Shown: in pieces, positions 17,297 through 26,739 of the stretch
Layout: each line of letters begins with the position of its first letter
Position numbering within the stretch: position 1 is the stretch's first letter
Assembly: GCF_030064675.1 (NCBI RefSeq)
Contig: NZ_CP116413.1
Location: forward strand, 1,521,001 to 1,585,000
Length of the DNA stretch: 64,000 nucleotides
Source: Crossiella sp. CA-258035
GTDB taxonomy: Bacteria > Actinomycetota > Actinomycetes > Mycobacteriales > Pseudonocardiaceae
Direction of reading: 5' to 3'
Position numbers and translations under genes: made by a program
The notes under the pieces: model-generated
Told to the model about the DNA's origin: nothing
Database searches by the model: none
Seen by the model: the letters and a program-made list of their open reading frames with translations, nothing else

Positions 17297-17733
17297 CCTA
17301 ATTGACGCGCCGGAGGGGGTTGGTGAGCGTTAGGTCGGCGAAAATAGTGCCTTAGGACTCGTTGGCGTTACGCCGAACAGAGCATTCCTGGCAACTTTCG
17401 GGCGCAGCCAGCGCGGCACCGGTCACGTTCAGTGCCGATGAGGGGTTCGCGGCGTTCGTGCCGGTTCCCGCTTTCACCGCAGCCCAGGGGCACGCCGGAC
17501 CGGTGTCCGGTGACGCCGACGACGCGGGACCGGGGCGCGGCGGGGGTGGATGCCTGGTCAGAGGGTTGCGGGTGGTTGGACGCGGCTCGGGCGAGGTAAC
17601 GATCTGGTCCGCGTGGTCTTGGTCACTCCGTGGCCGCTGTGGCCTCGCGGGCAGCGGCGGCGGGGCGTTTGGAGCGGCGCACCGCGCGCGAGGTGGAGCC
17701 GTCGCGCGCGGTGCGTTCGTGCCGGTGTGCCGG
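17297..17733. other. Intergenic region without a recognised gene
   Basis: A 437-bp gap between the kinase start and the end of the FAD-monooxygenase gene. Long open frames cross it only as overruns of frames antisense to neighbouring genes. No hairpin terminator as strong as others in this window and no RNA motif was recognised. The part next to the kinase (17300-17350) is AT-richer and probably carries its promoter. Confidence 0.5.
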
Positions 17734-19305
17734 TCAGGGGTGCAGCAGGCGGCGCAGGGCGTCGTGGAGCTGCTGGTGGGGGTTGGCGCCGGTTTCGGTG
17801 CGCCAGGCGATGTAGCCGTCTGGGCGGAGCAGGACCGCGCCTTCGGGGAGGGCGTAGCGGGTTGGCCACTGGTTTTCCGGGTCGAGCAGGTCGGTGCCGA
17901 TGCGGTGTGCGGTGATCGGGACGTTGAGTTCCGCGGCGACTTCCTTGGCGGCTTGCGGCCATGCCTCGCCGTCGGGGCCGGTGAGGAGGGTGAAGCCGGT
18001 GCTGGGGAGGTCGTGCAGGGCGATGCGGGCGCCGTCGCGGTCCAGCCACAGGTGCGGGGCGCGGTGGCCGGGGGTGGCCGGGGGCAGGTGGTCGTCGGCG
18101 AAGGGGGTGTCGAAGGGCCGGCCCAGGATGGCGGGGGAGGTGTAGCGCTGGCCGAACATCCAGCGCAGGTCGTCCTTGACCTCCTGCTCCGGGTTCGAGC
18201 TGGTGCGGTGGGCCTGGCGGGCGACCGTGATGTCCATGAACGCCTGGGCCAGGGGGCGGCGTTCCGGTTCGTAGCTGTCCAGCAGGGCGGGGCTGGCCCA
18301 GCCCTTGAGCACCGCGGCGAGCTTCCAGGCCAGGTTGTGCGAGTCCTGGACGCCGGTGTTCGCGCCGTAGGCGCCGGCCGGGGGCCACACGTGCGCGCTG
18401 TCCCCGGCCAGGAACACCCGGCCCTGGCGGAAACGCTCCGCCACGCCGATGAACTGCTGCCACGGAGTCACGTCGACGATGTCGAGCGGGATGTCCGCGC
18501 GGCCCAGCAGGGTGTGCACCATGGCCGTCAGCCGCTCCGGGGTGAACCCGGCCGGGTCCTGGGTGGCCGCGTCGTAGCTGAAGGCGGCCGCCCAGCGGTT
18601 CGGGTTCGCGGTGGTGGTCAGGAAGGCCGGTGGGGCCTCGGGGTTGACCACGAACCACAGGATGGCGCGTTCGGGGATCAGCTCGGACAGGTCGGCGTCG
18701 AAGAGCACGGCGAGGTAGTCGCCGGCCACCCCCGGGCCGTCGCGGTGGATGCCCAGCTGGCCGCGGACCGTGCTGCGGTTGCCGTCCGCGCCGATCAGGT
18801 AGTCCGCGTGGATCCGCCGTTCCACGCCGGTGGTCCGGTCCTTGGTCACCGCGTGCACGCCGTCGGCGGTCTCGGTGAAGGACAACAGCTCGGTGCTGAA
18901 CCGCTGGTCCGCGCCGCGGGCGCGGGCGGCCTCGATCAGCACCGGCTCCACCGAGCTCTGGTCGGCCAGGCACAGCCTGCCCGCGCTCAGCTCGTCGTAG
19001 CTCACCGCGGTGCCGCCGCGGAACAGCCAGTGCCACTCGCCCGCGATGGACTGGCAGTGCACCCCGCCCTCGTCCCGCTCGAACGGTCTGCCCGCCTCGT
19101 ACACCGCGTCCGCGATGCCGAAGGCGCGGTAGATCTCCGTGGTCCGCACGTTGATCCCGCGCGCCCTGCCCTGTAGCGACGGGCCGGGGTGCTTGTCCAC
19201 CAGGATCGAGTCGATTCCTTGGGAGGACAGGAAAAGCGAGGCGGTCAGGCCGGCCAGGCCACCACCGGTGATGAGCACCGGCGTCCGTTCTTCGTTGCTG
19301 CTCAT
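17734..19305 (-). CDS. FAD-dependent aromatic monooxygenase
   Basis: A 523-residue group A flavoprotein hydroxylase of the PheA/TfdB (RdmE-like) type. The N-terminal Rossmann motif is ITGGGLAGLTAS and the second FAD motif is FLAGDSAHVWPPAGAYGANT (GD box). The C-terminal thioredoxin-like extension is typical of the family. Likely reaction: NAD(P)H- and O2-dependent hydroxylation of an aromatic or polyketide-like compound. The start ATG 19305 overlaps the padR stop by 4 bp (ATGA). The partner suggests inducible detoxification or tailoring; the substrate is unknown. Confidence 0.9.
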   Translation of the reverse strand: MSSNEERTPVLITGGGLAGLTASLFLSSQGIDSILVDKHPGPSLQGRARGINVRTTEIYRAFGIADAVYEAGRPFERDEGGVHCQSIAGEWHWLFRGGTAVSYDELSAGRLCLADQSSVEPVLIEAARARGADQRFSTELLSFTETADGVHAVTKDRTTGVERRIHADYLIGADGNRSTVRGQLGIHRDGPGVAGDYLAVLFDADLSELIPERAILWFVVNPEAPPAFLTTTANPNRWAAAFSYDAATQDPAGFTPERLTAMVHTLLGRADIPLDIVDVTPWQQFIGVAERFRQGRVFLAGDSAHVWPPAGAYGANTGVQDSHNLAWKLAAVLKGWASPALLDSYEPERRPLAQAFMDITVARQAHRTSSNPEQEVKDDLRWMFGQRYTSPAILGRPFDTPFADDHLPPATPGHRAPHLWLDRDGARIALHDLPSTGFTLLTGPDGEAWPQAAKEVAAELNVPITAHRIGTDLLDPENQWPTRYALPEGAVLLRPDGYIAWRTETGANPHQQLHDALRRLLHP

Positions 19306-19940
19306 GACGATTCCCCCTCGTCGGGTGCTGAGATGAAGTTCGCGCCGATCTCGCGCAGCCAGTCCTCGCTCCAGGTGATCCGGCCGGCCGCCAGTTCGGC
19401 GACCGTGGCCCGGCACCAGTCGAGCTGGGCGCCCAGGGTGGCCCGCTGGTACTCCTCCTCCAGCAGGAACAGCCGGGGCAGGCCACCGGCCGATGCCTCC
19501 GCCACCACCGTGTCGATCTCCTGGACCGCCTCGGCGAGCTTGGCCGCGCGCACCTCCAGCAGCGCGCGGATCTCTTCCGGTTCCAGCAGCGGCATGAAGG
19601 CCACCGCGGCCGGGAACTCCGGGAACTCGGTGCCGGTGGCGGTGAACATCTCGCGCAGCCAGGTGCGGGCCGTCTCCAGCCCGTGCGGGCCGATCTCGTA
19701 GACGGTGCGCTCCGGCCGGTTGTCGGCGCGTTCGGTCTCCTTGACCTTGATCAGTCCGGCCTTCAGCAGGCGCTCGATCGTCTGGTAGACGCTGGCCCGC
19801 TGACGGACGTTGACAACCCGGTCCTTGCCGCGCTCCTTGATCAGCTGCTGCATCCGGTACGCGTGCAGCGGAGCCTCGATGACCAAGCACAACACGGTCA
19901 GCGCGAGCGGAGAACGGCGAATCGGGGTTGTCATAGTCAT
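19302..19940 (-). CDS. PadR-family transcriptional regulator
   Basis: A 212-residue protein with the N-terminal PadR winged helix (SPLALTVLCLVIEAPLHAYRM ... RASVYQTIERLLKAGLI) and the C-terminal helical dimerisation region. First gene of an operon with the FAD monooxygenase, which it probably represses. Two in-frame ATGs (19940 and 19934) open the gene. Its first codons are part of a perfect 18-bp inverted repeat described separately. There is no strong ribosome site. Confidence 0.9.
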   Translation of the reverse strand: MTMTTPIRRSPLALTVLCLVIEAPLHAYRMQQLIKERGKDRVVNVRQRASVYQTIERLLKAGLIKVKETERADNRPERTVYEIGPHGLETARTWLREMFTATGTEFPEFPAAVAFMPLLEPEEIRALLEVRAAKLAEAVQEIDTVVAEASAGGLPRLFLLEEEYQRATLGAQLDWCRATVAELAAGRITWSEDWLREIGANFISAPDEGESS

Positions 19941-19976
19941 AAACCTACTAGTTAGGTCATGACTATGACAACCCCG
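19923..19976. repeat. Inverted duplication of the padR 5' end
   Basis: Perfect 18-bp arms at 19923-19940 and 19959-19976 with an 18-bp spacer. The left arm is the first six codons of padR (minus strand, MTMTTP). The right arm is the same six codons on the plus strand, followed by Arg and a stop at 19980-19982. Confidence 0.9.
19943..19957. promoter_or_regulatory. Candidate PadR operator ACCTA-N5-TAGGT
   Basis: The spacer of the large inverted repeat carries a second, inner dyad: ACCTA (19943-19947), CTAGT, TAGGT (19953-19957). It lies immediately before the padR start and is the AT-richest part of the region. The position fits autorepression by PadR. Confidence 0.55.
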
Positions 19977-19997
19977 AGGTGACGTCAGGGAGGGTGG

Positions 19998-20606
19998 CTA
20001 CCGGTTCTCGGGGCGGCAGGCGGTCAGCTCGTAACTGGGGCCGAGCAGGCCGCGGCGGTCGTTGAGCCGCAGCAGCACCCTGGCGAACCCGGCGCACTCC
20101 ACGTCCAGCCGCAGCGTGGCCGGTCTGCCGTCGAGCAGCATCCGGTGCGTGGACATGATCAACCGGCCGCCCGGCCGCAGCACCCGGTACAGCTCGGCCA
20201 GCGCCCTGGTCCGGTCCCGCCACAGGTGCACCGTGTTCACCGTCAGCAGCACGTCCACGCTCGCCTCCGGCTGCCCGGTGTCCTCGGCGTCGCCCCGGTG
20301 CAGCCGCACGTGTCCGGTGCTGGCCTGTTCGGCGCAGCGCTGACGGCACTGGCGCAGCATCTCCTCGGCCGGGTCGACCCCGATCACCCGCCCGGCCGCG
20401 GCCACCCTGGCCGCCTCGGCCAGCCCGACACCCGGTCCTGGGCCGAGCACGAGCACCGTGTCAGTGGGCCGTAACCCCGCCTCGGCCACCAGCTCCCGCT
20501 CGGTGGCGGCGCCGGCGCGCACCATGATCGCGCCACCGATCCGGCCGGCGAGGCCGCGGGGATGCCCGAACGCGGAGTCCACGATCCGCGGGAAGGAAGT
20601 AGCCAT
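19998..20606 (-). CDS. Class I SAM-dependent methyltransferase
   Basis: A 202-residue methyltransferase with motif I VLVLGPGPGVGLAEAA (near 52-67), the acidic residue in VIGVDPAEEM, motif II-like DVLLTVNTVHLW and motif III LRPGGRLIMS. UbiE/COQ5-like small-molecule type. Its 3' end is 22 bp from the inverted repeat upstream of padR. Substrate not predictable. Confidence 0.88.
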   Translation of the reverse strand: MATSFPRIVDSAFGHPRGLAGRIGGAIMVRAGAATERELVAEAGLRPTDTVLVLGPGPGVGLAEAARVAAAGRVIGVDPAEEMLRQCRQRCAEQASTGHVRLHRGDAEDTGQPEASVDVLLTVNTVHLWRDRTRALAELYRVLRPGGRLIMSTHRMLLDGRPATLRLDVECAGFARVLLRLNDRRGLLGPSYELTACRPENR

Positions 20607-20723
20607 GACTCCAGAACAGCTCGCATCCTCGCTGTTCGCATCGGGGTCATCCCTGAAATTCCTTCACAACGCCCCGGCCGGTTCCCGCCGGATCCCGGAG
20701 GCGCCCCTTGGTTGGCTGGGCCG

Positions 20724-21133
20724 GTGACCGACACCGCGCTGATCCTGGACCGCTTCTATGCCGCCGAGCTGGCCTACCTGCCGGGGAGACCGGCTTCGAG
20801 CCGGTGCAGGAGTTCCTCGACCCGGACATCGTGCTGCACCAGGCCGAGGGCCTGCCCTACGGCGGGCAGTGGCGCGGGCCGGCCGGACTCGCCCGGTTCA
20901 TGGCGGTGATGGCGCGGACCTGGGCCTCGTTCGAGATCCTGGCCCAGGAACGGCTGGTCGACGGGGACCGGGTGGTCGTGCTCAGTCAGGTCAGGGCACG
21001 TGGCCGGGCCACCGGGGTCGAGCTGGAGTTCCCGATCCTGCAGTTCATCCGGCTGCGGGAGGGGCGGCTGGCGGAGGTCAGGCCGTTCTACTGGGACACC
21101 GCCGCGGTAGCCGCTGCGTGCACTGGCCGCTAG
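20724..21133 (+). pseudogene. SnoaL/NTF2-like protein, apparent frameshift
   Basis: From GTG 20724 the frame reads [20 protein letters not shown], a normal SnoaL-like N-terminus. After about 20783 the family sequence continues in another frame ([19 protein letters not shown] through [16 protein letters not shown], stop 21131-21133). The break falls in a run of four G (20783-20786); one more G would join both parts into a protein of about 136 residues. This is either a real one-base deletion or a homopolymer sequencing error. NTF2-like proteins of this size bind or isomerise small hydrophobic ligands. Confidence 0.75.
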
Positions 21134-21234
21134 GTCCGTGCGGTGTCGAGACGCAGATCACCGGGACTTGTACGGGGCACTCCCTCCGGCATGGGACGAT
21201 AGGTCGTCACCCGTCCGTTTCAGCGAGGGAATCA

Positions 21235-23076
<1,842 letters not shown>

Positions 23077-23083
23077 TCGCGGC

Positions 23084-23111
23084 GGTGACCGGACTGGGTG
23101 GTCTGGTCACC
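23084..23111 (+). terminator. Hairpin terminator after lepA
   Basis: An 11-bp stem with one wobble pair (arms 23084-23094 and 23101-23111, 6-nt loop), 8 bp beyond the lepA stop codon. Confidence 0.7.
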
Positions 23112-23151
23112 AAGCCGTGCGGTGGGTCATTTTTGGCGGTAGCCTGGTGAC

Positions 23152-23505
23152 ATGGGAAAGCGGAAGGAATACCCGCTGCTGGTCAGCGCGCCCGCCGCGG
23201 TGACCAGCCAGGTCCCCGTGGGCACCCTTCTGCATGACTGGCCCAGCGTGCTCGGCCGGATCACCGAGGGCGAGCGGGTCCAGGTCACCCGCAACGGCAA
23301 GGTGGTCGCGGTGCTCACCGCCCCCGACCCGGACGAGGTCGCCCTGGACGAGCTGGCCGCCTCGGGCCAGGTCGCCGCCGACTGGCGGGACCGCCAGCAC
23401 ACCCTGCGCGGCCTGCTCCGCACCCTGCCCGCCCGCACCGCGCGGGCCGGGGACGACCGCGGCTCGGCGGCGGTGCTCGCCGACCGCGAGGACACCGATC
23501 GGTGA
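23152..23505 (+). CDS. Phd/YefM-type antitoxin
   Basis: A 117-residue protein with a Phd/YefM-like DNA-binding N-terminal half (VPVGTLLHDWPSVLGRITEG ... VQVTRNGKVVAVLTAP) and a variable C-terminal half that would bind the toxin. It directly precedes a PIN-domain toxin gene and overlaps it by 4 bp. A TAGCCT element (23140-23145) lies 6 nt before the ATG and there is no ribosome site, which suggests a leaderless transcript. Probably autoregulated. Confidence 0.85.
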   Translation: MGKRKEYPLLVSAPAAVTSQVPVGTLLHDWPSVLGRITEGERVQVTRNGKVVAVLTAPDPDEVALDELAASGQVAADWRDRQHTLRGLLRTLPARTARAGDDRGSAAVLADREDTDR

Positions 23506-23906
23506 TCTACCTCGACAGCTGCGCCCTGATCAAGCTGATCCTGCCGGAACCCCTGTCCGAGGACCTGTTCACCTACCTGGACAGCCGCACCGAACCCCTG
23601 GTCAGCTCCGAGCTGGCCGTGGTCGAGGTGCACCGCGCGCTCACCCGCGTCGAAGCCGGCGACGAGGCCCGCACCCTGGCGGACGAGATCCTGGACAACA
23701 TCACCCAGCTGCCACTGGCCCCGGTGGTCCGCGCCGCCGCGGCCCTGCCCGACCGCTACCTGCGCAGCCTGGACGCCCTGCACCTGGCCACCGCGCTGCG
23801 CGTGCCGACCACCCGGTTCGTCAGCTACGACCGGCGGCTGAACGAGGCGGCGGCCAAGGCAGGCCTGACCGTGCGCGCACCCGGCGCGGCCAAGCGCCCG
23901 GCCTGA
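23502..23906 (+). CDS. VapC-type PIN-domain toxin (RNase)
   Basis: A 134-residue PIN-domain ribonuclease. The four acidic metal-binding positions of the family are present: Asp5 (IYLDSCALIKL), Glu42 (VVEVHRAL), Asp91 (SLDALHLATAL) and Asp110 (SYDRRL). GTG start overlaps the antitoxin stop (GTGA). Known VapC toxins cut tRNA or rRNA; the target here is unknown. Confidence 0.92.
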   Translation: MIYLDSCALIKLILPEPLSEDLFTYLDSRTEPLVSSELAVVEVHRALTRVEAGDEARTLADEILDNITQLPLAPVVRAAAALPDRYLRSLDALHLATALRVPTTRFVSYDRRLNEAAAKAGLTVRAPGAAKRPA

Positions 23907-23910
23907 GCCG

Positions 23911-25146
23911 CTACCTCGCCGCGTTCCGCAGTGGTGAGCAGATCAGCCACAGCGCTGACAGCAGCGCTCCCGCCGCGGACACCCACAGCGTCCCGCGCAA
24001 CCCGATCGTCTCCCCCAGCACCCCGCCCAGCAGGCTCCCCAGCGGGATCGCGCCCCACACCAGGAACAGCATCGTGGCGTTCATCCGCCCCAGCAGCTCC
24101 GGCGGGCAGACCGCCTGCTGACGGCTGGTCATCGACACCGTGAGCACGATCAGGCTGAACGCGCTGCCGAAGGCGCCCGCCGCCCACCAGAACAGGCCGT
24201 AGCCGGGGGTGGTCAGCGGGAAGCCGAGGAACAGGACGCCGAGGGTGAGGCCGGACAGCAGCACGGTGCGGTCCTGGCCGAGGTGGGTGGCGATGCGGCG
24301 GGCCACCAGGGCGGCGGCCAGGGCTCCGGTGAGGCCGAGGCTGCTGAGCAGGCCGATGGCGGTGGGGGAGAGGTGGATCTCGCGGAGCAGGAAGAGCACG
24401 CCGAGGGCGGTTTGCATGGACTGGAACAGCACGAAGGTGGCGCCGTGCAGGCCGAAGGCGCGCAGCAGGGGGTGGCCGAAGACCAGGCGCAGGCCCTCGG
24501 CGATCTCGCGGCCGAGGTGGCGGTTCTCCGGGCGGGGTGGCTGGGGTTCGCGGTGCCGGATGCCGCGTAGCCAGAGGGCGGACCAGAGGTAGCCGACGGC
24601 GTTGACCAGGACGGTGGCAGGGGCGCCGATGAACTGGAAGCACAGGCCGGCGACCGTGGGGGCGGCGGTGGCGGCGACGGCGTGGTTGCCGCGCAGCTTG
24701 GCGTTGGCCTCCACCAGGTCCGGGGCGGCGACCAGGCGGGGCAGGTAGGTCTGGTGGGCGACCTCGAAGAAGACCGAGAAGACCCCGGCCACCAGCACCG
24801 CCAGGTAGACCTGGGTCAGGGTGAGCAGGCCGAAGGCCGCGGCCAGCGGGATGGAGCAGAACGCCGCCGCGCGCACCAGGTCGGCCACCACCAGCACCGG
24901 CAGCGCGCGCAACCGGTCGCACCAGGCGCCGACCAGCAGGCCGAGCACCAGGAAGGCGGCGGTCTGCACGGTCTGGATCGCGGCGACCTCGAAGGTGCTG
25001 GCGCGCAGGGTCTCGGCCGCGAGCAGGGGTAGGGCCAGGTGGCTGACCCGGGTGCCGAGCTGGCTGAGCACGTCAGCGGCCCACAGGTGCCGGAAGTCAC
25101 GTTGCCGGAGCAGGCCGCCGGGCCGCCGGGCGGTGTCCTTGGTCAC
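23911..25146 (-). CDS. MFS transporter
   Basis: A 411-residue major facilitator with about 12 transmembrane helices, of the drug/macrolide-efflux type (RDFRHLWAADVLSQLGTRVSHLALPLLA). I chose GTG 25146 (VTKDTARRPGG); the frame extends to a TTG at 25182 but adds only polar residues. The 3' end lies 4 bp from the convergent toxin gene. Upstream, CTTGAG (25187-25192) and CTCAAG (25202-25207) form a small dyad and AGCTTGAG recurs at 25161. This could be regulatory, but it overlaps the end of the upstream gene. Confidence 0.87.
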   Translation of the reverse strand: MTKDTARRPGGLLRQRDFRHLWAADVLSQLGTRVSHLALPLLAAETLRASTFEVAAIQTVQTAAFLVLGLLVGAWCDRLRALPVLVVADLVRAAAFCSIPLAAAFGLLTLTQVYLAVLVAGVFSVFFEVAHQTYLPRLVAAPDLVEANAKLRGNHAVAATAAPTVAGLCFQFIGAPATVLVNAVGYLWSALWLRGIRHREPQPPRPENRHLGREIAEGLRLVFGHPLLRAFGLHGATFVLFQSMQTALGVLFLLREIHLSPTAIGLLSSLGLTGALAAALVARRIATHLGQDRTVLLSGLTLGVLFLGFPLTTPGYGLFWWAAGAFGSAFSLIVLTVSMTSRQQAVCPPELLGRMNATMLFLVWGAIPLGSLLGGVLGETIGLRGTLWVSAAGALLSALWLICSPLRNAAR

Positions 25147-25202
25147 CAGGGCACTCTGGCAGCTTGAGTGTGGCTGGCGCAACTAGCTTGAGTTGATGAG
25201 GC

Positions 25203-25661
25203 TCAAGTTTGTTCGGCGCGGTACTTGGTCAGCAGGGACAGGGCGCGGGCGTACTTGGCGCGCAGGCGGTCCTGGGTGGCCTGGTCGAGGCGGCCCAGTC
25301 GCTCGGGGCCGCTGTTGTCGGCGATGTCGGCGTGCTTGACCACGATCGCGATCTCGTCCTCGGCGGCTCGGCGCAGGTAGCTCTCCATCGGCTCGTCCGG
25401 GCCCTTGCTCAGCGCCAGCACCGCGGTCACCACGCGCTCCGGGCAGCCGGCCGCGCGCAGGTCCTCGGCGGTCACCCCGGTGTCCTCGACCACGTCGTGC
25501 AGCACCGCGGCCATCTTGTGCCACTCGCCCTCGACCTGGTCCATCACCCGCAGCGGGTGCCGGATGTAGGGCAGGCCCGCCTTGTCCAGCTGGCCTTCGT
25601 GCGCTCGGGTGGCGATCTCCACCGCGTCCGCGAGCGAGAAACTCTCCGGGCTGCTCGGCAT
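25203..25661 (-). CDS. HD-domain protein, small alarmone hydrolase-like
   Basis: A 152-residue protein with the metal-dependent HD pattern of RelA/SpoT-type (p)ppGpp hydrolases. It has RHPLRV (His35), LHDVVED with His55/Asp56 and Glu59/Asp60, and KHADIADN near 109-116. There is no synthetase or TGS/ACT domain, so it resembles MESH1-type small alarmone hydrolases. I chose ATG 25661. It is divergent from the nitronate monooxygenase gene with only 16 bp between start codons. Confidence 0.8.
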   Translation of the reverse strand: MPSSPESFSLADAVEIATRAHEGQLDKAGLPYIRHPLRVMDQVEGEWHKMAAVLHDVVEDTGVTAEDLRAAGCPERVVTAVLALSKGPDEPMESYLRRAAEDEIAIVVKHADIADNSGPERLGRLDQATQDRLRAKYARALSLLTKYRAEQT

Positions 25662-25677
25662 GGCTAGATTCGAGCAC

Positions 25678-26739
25678 ATGAAGCTTGTCTCGCGGGTGCC
25701 GCTGATCGTCGCGCCGATGGCCGGTGGGCCGTCCACCCCGGAACTGCTCGCCGCCGCCGCGACGGCCGGGGCGTCCGGGTTCCTGGGCGCCGGTTACCTC
25801 AGCACCGAGGCGCTGGACGGGCAGATCGAGCGGACCAGGGCGCTGGGCGTGGAGTCCTTCGGGGTCAACCTGTTCGTGCCGACCGCCGACTCCGGCGCGC
25901 CGGTGGCCGGGTACGCCGAGCGGCTGGCGGCGGAGGCGCGGCGGTACGGGGCCGAGCTGGGGCAGCCGCGCTGGGAGGACGACGAGTACCAGGCCAAGGC
26001 CGAGCTGTTGCTGGCCCGGCGGGTGCCGGTGGTGTCGTTCACCTTCGGTCACCCGGCGGCGGAGCTGGTCACCAGGTTCAAGGACGTGGGCACCGAGGTG
26101 TGGGTCACGGTCACCACGCCGGAGGAGGCCCGGATCGCGGCGGATGTGGGCGTGGACGTGCTGGTGGTGCAGGGCATGGAGGCCGGTGGGCACCGCGGGG
26201 CCTTCGCCAACGATCCGGCGCAACCCGGGGCCGCGCCGCTGTACGGGCTGCTGGCCGCGCTGCGGCTGATCGGCGCGGTCACCGAGCTGCCGCTGGTGGC
26301 CACCGGCGGGCTGGTGCACGGCGCGGACATCGCCGCGGTGCTCACCGCGGGCGCGGCCGCCGCGCAGCTGGGCACCGCGTTCCTGCGCTGCCCGGAGGCA
26401 GGCACCCAGCCCGCCCAGCGGGCCGCGCTGGCTGCTGGGGATCGGGAGACCGCGCTGACCCGCGCCTTCACCGGCCGACCCGCGCGCGGGCTGGTCAACC
26501 GGGTGCTCACCGAGCACAGCGCGGCCGCCCCGGCCGCCTATCCGCAGCTGCACCACCTGACCAGGCCGCTGCGCGCGGCCGCGGCCAAGGCGGGCGATCC
26601 GGAGGCGATGTCGCTGTGGGCCGGGCAGACCTACCCGCTGGCCCCTGAGCTGCCCGCGGCCGAGCTGGTGGCGCTGCTCATGGCACAGGCCCGGGACGCG
26701 TGGTCCCGGGCCTGCGGCAGGTGGCTCGATCAGTCCTGA
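25678..26739 (+). CDS. Nitronate monooxygenase (2-nitropropane dioxygenase family)
   Basis: A 353-residue FMN-dependent TIM-barrel enzyme. It has the N-terminal VPLIVAPMAGGPSTPELLAA, the HPAAELV region, the glycine-rich QGMEAGGHRGAF loop and the FMN-phosphate site region TGGLVHGADIAAVL. It would oxidise alkyl nitronates such as propionate-3-nitronate. No ribosome site: TAGATT (25665-25670) sits 7 nt before ATG 25678, the leaderless arrangement. The end overlaps the convergent permease gene by 10 bp. Confidence 0.9.
   Translation: MKLVSRVPLIVAPMAGGPSTPELLAAAATAGASGFLGAGYLSTEALDGQIERTRALGVESFGVNLFVPTADSGAPVAGYAERLAAEARRYGAELGQPRWEDDEYQAKAELLLARRVPVVSFTFGHPAAELVTRFKDVGTEVWVTVTTPEEARIAADVGVDVLVVQGMEAGGHRGAFANDPAQPGAAPLYGLLAALRLIGAVTELPLVATGGLVHGADIAAVLTAGAAAAQLGTAFLRCPEAGTQPAQRAALAAGDRETALTRAFTGRPARGLVNRVLTEHSAAAPAAYPQLHHLTRPLRAAAAKAGDPEAMSLWAGQTYPLAPELPAAELVALLMAQARDAWSRACGRWLDQS

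Noticed and set aside
17362-19176. 604-codon plus-strand frame opposite the FAD monooxygenase
   Set aside because: Low-complexity Gly/Arg/Val composition and no motif; the opposite strand has a full flavoprotein.
17734-21133. Small biosynthetic gene cluster (monooxygenase, methyltransferase, SnoaL-like)
   Set aside because: No scaffold synthase, mixed transcription directions and separate promoters; the genes fit independent accessory units better.
25182-25182. TTG start 12 codons upstream for the MFS gene
   Set aside because: Adds a polar stretch without similarity; GTG 25146 gives the usual N-terminus.
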